DNA of 5,426 bases, from positions 1-5,426 of the forward strand of contig JABXGX010000273.1 of assembly GCA_016550405.1 (NCBI GenBank). Reading direction: 5' to 3'. Shown here piece after piece: positions 1-5,103 of this stretch (its first letter is position 1; each line of letters opens with the position of its first letter). Made by a program: the position numbers and the translations under genes. Source of the DNA: an archaeon (GTDB taxonomy: Archaea; Asgardarchaeota; Hermodarchaeia; Hermodarchaeales; Hermodarchaeaceae). The notes under the pieces were generated by a model. It was not told the DNA's origin, ran no database searches, and saw nothing but the letters and a program-made list of their open reading frames with translations.

Positions 1-153
1 ATCACTTGGATTCTTGTTCTCATCAATCCGGTCATCTTTCCCTTTGCAATCGGTTTCCTTATTCTCCTTTGTGTGTTCATCATTGCGTCTTTCTGTTCAG
101 GTCGATATACACAAGAGGATGTCTCCTCGCAGGCCTATAAACTCAAACGATGA
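1..153 (+). CDS. C-terminal fragment of a membrane protein (5' end outside window)
   Basis: Frame 1 is open from the left edge to a TGA at 151-153, giving 50 residues. The visible part begins with about 30 strongly hydrophobic residues (from ITWILVLINP to IIASFC). These fit one long or two short membrane helices, the first part broken by an NP and a second proline. A polar tail of about 17 residues follows and ends YKLKR. The basic C-terminus suggests that the tail lies in the cytoplasm. The family is not recognisable from this fragment. It converges on the next gene with only 17 bases between the two stop codons, too little for a separate element. The clean hydrophobic-then-polar pattern and the tight packing make it likely to be a real gene end. 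Confidence 0.6.
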   Translation: MTWILVLINPVIFPFAIGFLILLCVFIIASFCSGRYTQEDVSSQAYKLKR

Positions 154-170
154 ACCCCGCGTTTAAATCC

Positions 171-566
171 TCAGGGAAAGAAAATCAGGAATACGAAGTT
201 CATTACAAAATCAATGATGAAAATTAAGATAAAGGCAATGATTACAATTGTGAGCCCTCGAAGAAAGAGAGTGTCAAAGAAATGCTGAACCAAGATCATC
301 CAAACGATAAAGGTTGCTAAGAGACTGACAACACTCCATGCGAATACCACAATCTCATTCAAACCTGGCACCAAAAAGAAGCTGATGGTAAAATCAATTC
401 CGAATTTTAGCAGGAGTCCGAGTAGTGCAACAAAAATTGCATCAGTAAATTTAGCATTGACTCCTGAGAGAAGGCGCCCAGCCGCGTAGAATGCAAGTGT
501 CGCGACAATCAAACTAATCAGAAAAGTGAGAATAGCATTAATTTGGTCGGGTGTAAGGAACATCAT
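171..566 (-). CDS. Small four-helix integral membrane protein, archaeal hypothetical
   Basis: The 131-residue product is almost entirely hydrophobic. Likely membrane helices lie near residues 8-30, 43-66, 70-93 and 103-129. Short polar links include GRLLSGVNAKFTDA (30-43) and VQHFFDTLFLRG (93-104). The GR-L-SG-x-x-AKF-x-DA stretch followed by a helix starting VALLG resembles small membrane proteins I recall from archaeal genomes that have no assigned function; this is recollection, not a search. An in-frame TAA lies two codons upstream of the first ATG, so translation must start at one of the two tandem ATGs (566 or 563). A weak GGGATGAT lies just upstream. There are no enzyme motifs, no cysteines and no signal peptide distinct from the first helix. 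It is divergent from the gene at 727. Confidence 0.8.
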   Translation of the reverse strand: MMFLTPDQINAILTFLISLIVATLAFYAAGRLLSGVNAKFTDAIFVALLGLLLKFGIDFTISFFLVPGLNEIVVFAWSVVSLLATFIVWMILVQHFFDTLFLRGLTIVIIAFILIFIIDFVMNFVFLIFFP

Positions 567-726
567 TGATTATCATCCCATACTGTTAGGGCTAGGATAC
601 TCTAGTGCTTCCCTAAATAGCTATGCCCTCAGCCTGACTAACTATACTAAAAAGTTTCTAGAAGCTAGGCTTATATCAAAGATGCAAGCAACACTAATGC
701 CAATCTAAACATAAGGGAGTTCAATA
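567..726. promoter_or_regulatory. Divergent intergenic region with candidate TATA-like boxes
   Basis: This 160-base spacer separates two genes that point away from each other, so it should hold both promoters. For the plus-strand gene, TTATATC at 671-677 lies about 50 bases before the ATG and could be a TATA box. For the minus-strand gene, the complement of 614-619 reads TATTTA, about 50 bases before its start. Just left of the plus-strand box are two short palindromes, TTCTAGAA at 656-663 and AAGC-TAG-GCTT at 662-672, which could bind a regulator. No BRE is convincing for either box. A possible short ORF through this region looks like a chance reading frame. Confidence 0.3.
713..719 (+). promoter_or_regulatory. 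Shine-Dalgarno site for the 727 gene
   Basis: AAGGGAG ends seven bases before the ATG at 727. It matches the 16S rRNA 3' end and supports that start. An in-frame TAA at 712-714 rules out a longer protein. Confidence 0.65.
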
Positions 727-1140
727 ATGAGTTCTGGTAAGAAGGTTCGTGAACGAATAGAAACTGCGTCTATTGCTCAAATTACAGGAATTGTCCTTAT
801 GTGGTATTGTTTAGCAATACTTGGCTCTCGGCTTATCACAGTCGTCGTCGCCCCAGGCATCGGGATTGAAACGGGGATTTATCACTACCACCACATCCTT
901 TGGGGTCTCATTCTCATGACATTAGGTGGCTTTATTGCCCTTTATTGGGAAAGCCGTCTTGCGAAAGTCGTTGGGGCCGTTTTCCTAGGACTCGGCCTTG
1001 GATTAGCAGTCGACGAGGTCGGCCTGATCCTTGTCACAGCTGATGTCGGATACTGGGATCCCATAACGTACCCAATCATGATTATAGTTGCCCAGTTACT
1101 CATTATCGCATGGATGGCAGCCCGCCAGCAAGGACGGTAA
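727..1140 (+). CDS. Four-helix membrane protein with HxHH, DE and DxxYWD motifs
   Basis: The 137-residue protein starts with a basic cytoplasmic-type segment (SSGKKVRER) and has probable helices at about 17-43, 57-74, 79-104 and 113-131. Polar, potentially metal-binding residues sit at helix borders: His53, His55 and His56 in HYHHILWG, Asp96-Glu97 in AVDEVGL, and Asp106 with Trp110-Asp111 in DVGYWDP. I recall the same order (an HHxxxG motif, then LDEFALW-like, then DVYW-like) in uncharacterised actinobacterial and archaeal membrane proteins. That relationship is from memory and has not been checked by a search. Function is unknown. The motifs suggest a bound metal or an intramembrane active site, which is inference. 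The gene stands alone on the plus strand, with a good ribosome binding site and convergent with the GTPase gene (60 bases between stop codons). Confidence 0.85.
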   Translation: MSSGKKVRERIETASIAQITGIVLMWYCLAILGSRLITVVVAPGIGIETGIYHYHHILWGLILMTLGGFIALYWESRLAKVVGAVFLGLGLGLAVDEVGLILVTADVGYWDPITYPIMIIVAQLLIIAWMAARQQGR

Positions 1141-1200
1141 ACGCACTGGAACAACGTTGAATAACTACTTTATAGCTCAAACAAATCAGTTATGGCCTAT

Positions 1201-2292
1201 CTAGCGTTCTTCCTGGAGGCTCTCTAAACTCTCCAACACTACATCACGTTGACCCTGCCGAATTAAACTTCGTAGGAAAGTTCCTAATACACCGACTTCG
1301 CTGACTCCCAACCGTTGCATAGCATGTATTGAGCGCTTTTCAAAATCCTCGGCTGACAAACCATGAGGGTCTGTTCCGATAAATTCAACTAACCTCGATT
1401 CGACTTTTGGCGCGATGGCAATATCCTCGTGAGCTAGTTCGGGTTGATCAGGTGGGGGAATCGGCACTGGTTCGGGTTCACTGACTGGAGGTGGTTCAAT
1501 AGGTACGACAATGTCTGGTTCAAGAGCTGGTTCCATCTCTGGACTCGGTGGAGTTTCGACTAGTGGTTCAGGATGGTCACCAACTAATGGAATCGGCTCA
1601 GGCTCATCCTCTGGTTCGAATACCTCCGCAGCCGTATCACTCGCTGCAGTTAAGGTCTTTTCATCATTGAGTGTAAACACAGGCTCTTCAGGAGGTGAAG
1701 GCGTTATTTCAGGCTCGGGGGCAACTGGTGCAGCTGGTTCAGGCAGTTCTTCGCCTACACCATACTCGGGTTTAGTCTGCATAATTGTGATTGCCACTTG
1801 GCGAAATGCATCACCCACATTTTCATCCATCTTTGCACTCGTCTCAATATACTGTAATCCTGCTTGTGCCGCGAAAGCCTCTGCTTCTTCCCGAGACACA
1901 ACCCGCTGGTCAAGCAGATCTGTCTTATTACCGATTAGAATTCCAGGAATATTCCCCGAATTCTTTCGCGCCTCTTCAATCCATCCCGCTAAATGATCAA
2001 AGGAGGCCCGATCAGTCACGCTAAAAACGTAAATAACACCCGTCGATCCCTGATAAAATAGTGGACGTACTCCACCAAAATGGGGTTGCCCCGCTAAATC
2101 CCAAATCTGAAGCTTAACAACAACTTTCGCTAAATCCACCGTTTTAACTGCGAAGGATGTGCCAATGGTCATCTTGTAGGTGTCGGTGAAAGTGCCTTGG
2201 GTGTACCGGACAATAAGACTAGTTTTTCCAACAGCCCCATCTCCGGCGACGGGTACTTTAAAAATGAAACTGGGTTTAGTTGGCATGCTCAT
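1201..2292 (-). CDS. Ras/Rab-like small GTPase with Pro/Glu-rich linker and C-terminal helical domain
   Basis: Residues 9-175 form a full Ras-superfamily G domain: G1 GDGAVGKTS (17-25), switch I Thr42 in YKMTIGTSF, G3 WDLAGQ (64-69) with the catalytic-type Gln69, G4 NKTD (122-125) and G5 ETSAK (150-154). It should bind GTP and hydrolyse it as a molecular switch. Residues 178-295 are a disordered-looking linker with 32 prolines in about 118 residues and many Glu/Asp. Residues 296-363 return to ordinary composition and predict as amphipathic helices; I do not recognise this domain. There is no cysteine anywhere, so C-terminal prenylation of the Rab/Ras kind is impossible. Typical Rabs are about 200 residues, so this is an extended form. 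The FAVK-type switch I resembles Asgard GTPases. The ATG at 2292 is chosen because GAGGAGA lies eight bases upstream; Met3 would be spaced too far. MglA and Roc-type GTPases are less likely. Confidence 0.93.
   Translation of the reverse strand: MSMPTKPSFIFKVPVAGDGAVGKTSLIVRYTQGTFTDTYKMTIGTSFAVKTVDLAKVVVKLQIWDLAGQPHFGGVRPLFYQGSTGVIYVFSVTDRASFDHLAGWIEEARKNSGNIPGILIGNKTDLLDQRVVSREEAEAFAAQAGLQYIETSAKMDENVGDAFRQVAITIMQTKPEYGVGEELPEPAAPVAPEPEITPSPPEEPVFTLNDEKTLTAASDTAAEVFEPEDEPEPIPLVGDHPEPLVETPPSPEMEPALEPDIVVPIEPPPVSEPEPVPIPPPDQPELAHEDIAIAPKVESRLVEFIGTDPHGLSAEDFEKRSIHAMQRLGVSEVGVLGTFLRSLIRQGQRDVVLESLESLQEER
1408..1761 (-). repeat. Low-complexity Pro/Glu-rich coding stretch inside the GTPase
   Basis: This part of the GTPase gene encodes residues 178-295. 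It is built from irregular EP, PEP, PPP and PEPxP units rather than a perfect tandem repeat. On the plus strand it appears as recurring ggttc, ggctc and ctggt words. It is likely to vary in length between relatives. A long open frame on the opposite strand, rich in Gly and Ser, is a mirror of this composition and not a gene. Confidence 0.6.
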
Positions 2293-2300
2293 AAGCAGTT

Positions 2301-2307
2301 TCTCCTC
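2301..2307 (-). promoter_or_regulatory. Shine-Dalgarno site for the GTPase gene
   Basis: On the minus strand this reads GAGGAGA, eight bases before the ATG at 2292. It is the strongest ribosome binding site in the window and favours the first Met over Met3. Confidence 0.7.
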
Positions 2308-2421
2308 GTATGAGGTCAGTGGTGCCGTGAGTATTTATTTTCTATGTTGGCTTTTAACTCGATTGGTGGTTCTTGCGTTTTACTTCCTTCGTATTAAAAC
2401 TGGATTCCCTTGAATTGCTCG

Positions 2422-3099
2422 CTAGTCTTCTTCATCAACAGAGCAGGGTGAGAGATATTCAGGAGTCATAACCACGATAATGGGTTGCTGGGTAGTTGCT
2501 TTGGTCTTAGGCTCTTTTCTTGATCGCCGCCGATAATATCCGCAACAGCTGACACGGCAGATGCAGGGGATTATAACAAGGACAATTATCCCAAAGATGA
2601 GGAGATATCCAAAGAGGCTGGTAATTCCGCTGAATGGATTAGTTGAATTCAGAATTGTGGATTTAGCCCAGTGGTAGTGAGTAAGCTTAAGCGAGAAAAA
2701 AAGACTGACGGGTCCGGTGTTATTAAGGACACAGTACCATTGACTTTGGTAGGGCAGGTCAACAGTGGTGTGAAGACTATAGTTCACAGCTTGATAGAAG
2801 TGACAAGAGAAAGTTGAACCAGTTAGTTGCCACTGATGGTATTGGGATTCATCACAGACAAGAAACGTTGTAGGATGGAAGCCGAACCCACTGGTTGTGA
2901 AATTAATAGCCCATCGGTCATTAGGTCCCCGTGTTGCATTAAAGGTCCATGTTGCATGCCCAGGGAGGGATTCAAAATAAGTGTGGTATTCAACGCTGAT
3001 TAGGACCCATTGTTCGTCTGTCGCAGAGAGGGGAAGAATGGGTATCGAGGTAAGTGCTATGATTAGCATGAGACTAATTCGCAGAGGTGGTACCTTCAT
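2422..3099 (-). CDS. Type I membrane protein, secreted ectodomain (possibly GOLD/p24-like) with Cys-rich juxtamembrane segment
   Basis: The 225-residue product begins with a Sec-type signal peptide (residues 1 to about 26: MKVPPLR, a hydrophobic core, then LPLSA before TDEQ). The ectodomain, about 27-158, is beta-rich and has five N-glycosylation sequons (N54, N66, N106, N126, N151) and three cysteines (C82, C99, C123). A membrane helix covers about 161-179. It is followed by C179, C181, C185 and C186, then RRRSRK, which places the 40-residue tail in the cytoplasm. The tail ends SVDEED. The run FLVCDESQYHQW, then a YxxxxDLP turn and WYCVLNNTGP before alternating hydrophobic residues, recalls GOLD/emp24-type beta sandwiches; this is a by-eye resemblance. 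Unlike p24 proteins, it has no clear coiled coil and its tail is long. The ATG is fixed by an in-frame TGA three codons upstream; GTGATC four bases before it may act as ribosome binding site. The GTPase gene follows 129 bases downstream on the same strand. Confidence 0.8.
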   Translation of the reverse strand: MKVPPLRISLMLIIALTSIPILPLSATDEQWVLISVEYHTYFESLPGHATWTFNATRGPNDRWAINFTTSGFGFHPTTFLVCDESQYHQWQLTGSTFSCHFYQAVNYSLHTTVDLPYQSQWYCVLNNTGPVSLFFSLKLTHYHWAKSTILNSTNPFSGITSLFGYLLIFGIIVLVIIPCICRVSCCGYYRRRSRKEPKTKATTQQPIIVVMTPEYLSPCSVDEED

Positions 3100-3156
3100 A
3101 CGGGATCACTTCTGCGAGAGGCGCGGGATTTGGTTTGTTTTTAACTGTTCCGGTAT

Positions 3157-3339
3157 CTAATGCGGTTCCCCTGACTCCCCCCACTTCTCTGTCATGACTT
3201 TGGTGATGTAATGAGCTTCGGTGAGATAGACTTAGTCGTCGAGGTTGATGATGGTTTCGTCATCGGGTAGATAGATTATCCGCCATTTTCGTGGATTGAG
3301 GTACGGTCGTTGAGGGTCTAATGGAGGGTCGTGGGTCAT
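3157..3339 (-). pseudogene. Small ORF split by an in-frame TAA
   Basis: On the minus strand an ATG at 3339-3337 opens a 35-codon frame encoding MTHDPPLDPQRPYLNPRKWR and then IIYLPDDETIINLDD. It stops at TAA (3234-3232). The same frame then continues for 24 sense codons (VYLTEAHYITKVMTEKWGES, then GEPH) to a TAG at 3159-3157. Both halves have protein-like composition and join smoothly around the stop, as if AAA, GAA or CAA had mutated to TAA. Frame-shifted alternatives and the opposite strand are full of stops. It lies 57 bases upstream of the type I membrane protein gene on the same strand and could share its transcript. The family is not recognised. Possibilities are a decayed gene, a sequencing error, a genuine 35-residue protein, or chance. 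The short length keeps confidence low. Confidence 0.35.
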
Positions 3340-3792
3340 GATTTGTCACTCAGACTTTCATTCACAGCTCTTACCTAAATAGAAAGAGAGAGTGAAAGCT
3401 AACTAAAGCATGAAATTTAGGAAATGGGTCCTTCTTCAAGATATGGTGATTTTACATCAGATTCACTTATTCGGATTTGAAGACGAGTAGGCAGAGGATA
3501 GCTTTTTCGGTAATCTGTGAAGCATTCATCATGTCACTACAGCCCTCTGCGAAAGATATCGAAACGTTCCGGTTGAATAATAACTTGATCCCATAAGCAG
3601 TAAGTGGAGGAAGCTTTTGATGGCTGCTGTGTGCAGGTAATAATAGAAAATTTGAATACTTTAATTTCAAAGCAAATAAAGAAGGCTCTAATCAATTCGG
3701 TGAGAAACAAGCGATTGGCTGTATTTAGTAGTGTGATTCGTTGGTCAAAAAACAATTAATGAGAAGTTGACTCTAAGGTATAGAGAAAATGG
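3340..3792. other. AT-rich intergenic stretch with no convincing gene
   Basis: About 450 bases hold no ORF I would call. Two overlapping minus-strand frames (3467-3670 and 3537-3755) have no recognisable motif, overlap each other in different frames and lack good ribosome binding sites. No tRNA T-arm consensus, direct repeat array or long inverted repeat was seen by eye. At the left end, the minus-strand word CTATTTAGG (3374-3382) lies about 40 bases before the small ORF start and could be a TATA-like box. On the plus strand, TATTTAG at 3721-3727 is a similar word upstream of the 61-residue ORF. The region could contain promoters, a non-coding RNA or a decayed gene, but nothing decides this. 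Confidence 0.45.
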
Positions 3793-3978
3793 ATGAAGTT
3801 GAAAAGAACACATCGAAAAAAAACAGCACCAATTATTGCCATTGATATGCACGCTAATGTCCGTTCTGTGAGCTTCAACAGACTTTACTACCTAGACGAT
3901 ATTCTGCATAATGAATTAAATGAATATGTAGGCAAGAGATTATTAAGTTCTAGAACCAAAGAACACACATCCGTGTAG
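3793..3978 (+). CDS. Doubtful 61-residue basic ORF upstream of the M29-like gene
   Basis: An ATG at 3793 opens a 61-codon frame ending in TAG at 3976-3978, only 16 bases before the next gene. The product starts very basic (MKLKRTHRKK), then has IIAIDMHANVRSVSF and a Leu/Glu/Asn-rich segment that could be helical. No family is recognised, and there are no cysteines, signal peptide or membrane helix. A TAG lies four codons upstream of the ATG, so it cannot be longer. The ribosome binding site is poor (AAGGT about 12 bases upstream). Codon choice looks acceptable, and the close spacing would fit an operon. Alternatively it is simply part of the leader of the downstream gene, or a remnant of something longer. 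Confidence 0.3.
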   Translation: MKLKRTHRKKTAPIIAIDMHANVRSVSFNRLYYLDDILHNELNEYVGKRLLSSRTKEHTSV

Positions 3979-3980
3979 TT

Positions 3981-3986
3981 GAAGGT
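3981..3986 (+). promoter_or_regulatory. Ribosome binding site that supports a GTG start
   Basis: GAAGGT ends eight bases before the GTG at 3995. An in-frame TGA at 3980-3982 blocks any longer reading, and the next in-frame ATG is at codon 50, well inside the conserved N-terminal domain, so GTG is the start. Confidence 0.6.
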
Positions 3987-3994
3987 TTGTAAAA

Positions 3995-5083
3995 GTGACC
4001 TCAAAAATAGCCCTGGCAATCATCCGTGATGCATTACGCGTGCGAGACCAAGAACGTGTCTGGATACACACCTGGAATCACTGCCTTGAATTGGCAGAGG
4101 AGGTGGCCCAGCAGGCACAACTGCATGGGGGAATAGTAACAATGAGTCTGATGACGGAGTCTCTACTCACCCATGCACTAAAGAAGGCCCCTCAAGAAGC
4201 TGTTATTACACCACCAACTCATTGGCTCACTGGCATCGCAAAATCGGATGCCCTTATTATAATGGATGGTCCTGAAGATCCCAGTGTTTACAAATCCGTC
4301 GAACAAGGAAAAGCAATTCATCTAACGAACCAAATCAATCAACTGCTCGACACGGCTTTTTCAAATCGTGTACGCACCCTTCTTGTCCGAACCACCAGTT
4401 TTACAGAACAAGCAGCGAAAATCTACAACCTGGATTATGGAACACTCATACAAGAAAGCAACCGCTGTGTAACAGCAAATCAATCAGAAATTCTTGATCT
4501 GGGACACCGGATTGTCCCCTTACTCCGAAAACACCGCGATATTCACCTAAGTTCGAGAGAAGGAACAGATGTACGGTTCCGAACTCAAGGGACACCGCTA
4601 ATCGATGATGGTATTGTTGATCAAACAGATGTGAAAAGTAAAAATGTCTTAGCCCATTACCCTGCAGGAACTATCTCAATACCGATTGATCCAAATAGCG
4701 CCGAAGGTACAGTGGCATTCAATTGGCCTAAAGCGTATTTAGGTGATATTGTACAGAATTTAAGATTGGATTTTAAAAAAGGACAAGCCGTTAACTTGCG
4801 AGCTTCGAAAGGCGAACAAACTGTGGAACGCGCAATATTTGCGGGAACAGGTTTGAAAGATCATCTTACGCGGCTTACATTTGGGATCAATCCAAATGCT
4901 TCTATACCCTTAGGACTCGCCTTGGATGAATTAATCCCAGGCTCTATTACTCTGGGATTTGGTGATAACCGGTTCATTGGCGGCCGGAGTCAAAGTAATC
5001 TTGCGTACACGCATTCTCTCAATGATGCGATTGTCAGTATTGGGCCTACAGCTATAATAATGGATGAGAAGATTATACTCTAA
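3995..5083 (+). CDS. Aminopeptidase T (peptidase family M29)-like protein, metal ligands apparently lost
   Basis: The 362-residue length fits family M29, which hydrolyses N-terminal residues using two metal ions. The N-terminal part (RVWIHTWNHCLELAEEVAQQ, residues 21-40) fits the Rossmann-like first domain. SREGTDVRF (187-195), PAGTISIPI (223-231), SAEGTVAFN (235-243), FGINPNA (296-302), LDELIPGS (310-317) and the GFGDN...GG stretch (321-330) follow the second domain in the usual order. By eye, however, the family's metal-binding residues are replaced: Thr225 where GEVF-type proteins have Glu, Arg293 where the GE-x-GIG Glu is expected, Thr319 where the GTIH His is expected, and H340-S-L in place of HxD. 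His340 remains. It may therefore be a non-peptidase relative or use other ligands; the dioxygenase NicX shows that this fold can change chemistry. It is cytoplasmic, with no signal peptide. It converges on the next gene with 20 bases between stop codons. Confidence 0.8.
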   Translation: MTSKIALAIIRDALRVRDQERVWIHTWNHCLELAEEVAQQAQLHGGIVTMSLMTESLLTHALKKAPQEAVITPPTHWLTGIAKSDALIIMDGPEDPSVYKSVEQGKAIHLTNQINQLLDTAFSNRVRTLLVRTTSFTEQAAKIYNLDYGTLIQESNRCVTANQSEILDLGHRIVPLLRKHRDIHLSSREGTDVRFRTQGTPLIDDGIVDQTDVKSKNVLAHYPAGTISIPIDPNSAEGTVAFNWPKAYLGDIVQNLRLDFKKGQAVNLRASKGEQTVERAIFAGTGLKDHLTRLTFGINPNASIPLGLALDELIPGSITLGFGDNRFIGGRSQSNLAYTHSLNDAIVSIGPTAIIMDEKIIL

Positions 5084-5103
5084 TTCACTTGGATATTTGA
5101 TTT
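5084..5103. terminator. Short convergent gene junction, T-rich
   Basis: Only 20 bases separate the stop codons of the M29-like gene and the minus-strand gene. On the plus strand the junction runs into TATTTGATTTTC, a T-rich run of the kind that ends archaeal transcripts. No stem-loop was seen, so this is a weak call. Confidence 0.25.

Noticed and set aside
526..708. 60-codon plus-strand frame crossing the divergent spacer
   Set aside because: It overlaps the start of the 131-residue membrane protein and runs through promoter-like DNA; its protein has no coherent character.
942..1154. 70-codon minus-strand frame
   Set aside because: It is antisense to the well-supported membrane protein at 727-1140.
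1511..1996. 161-codon plus-strand frame rich in Gly and Ser
   Set aside because: It is antisense to the GTPase linker and mirrors the Pro/Glu codons; there is no ribosome binding site or family likeness.
1791..2024. 77-codon plus-strand frame
   Set aside because: It is antisense to conserved G4 and G5 motifs of the GTPase.
2180..2413. 77-codon plus-strand frame with a hydrophobic end
   Set aside because: Half is antisense to the GTPase P-loop and the rest is the 129-base spacer; no ribosome binding site was seen.
3232..3234. Stop codon recoding (pyrrolysine or selenocysteine) in the split small ORF
   Set aside because: The codon is TAA, whereas pyrrolysine uses TAG and selenocysteine TGA; mutation or sequence error is simpler.
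3467..3755. Two overlapping minus-strand frames of 67 and 72 codons
   Set aside because: They compete in different frames, lack motifs and ribosome binding sites, and lie in AT-rich DNA where such frames arise by chance.
3100..3792. Possible tRNA or CRISPR array in the gene-poor region
   Set aside because: No T-arm consensus, acceptor pairing or regularly spaced repeats were found by eye.
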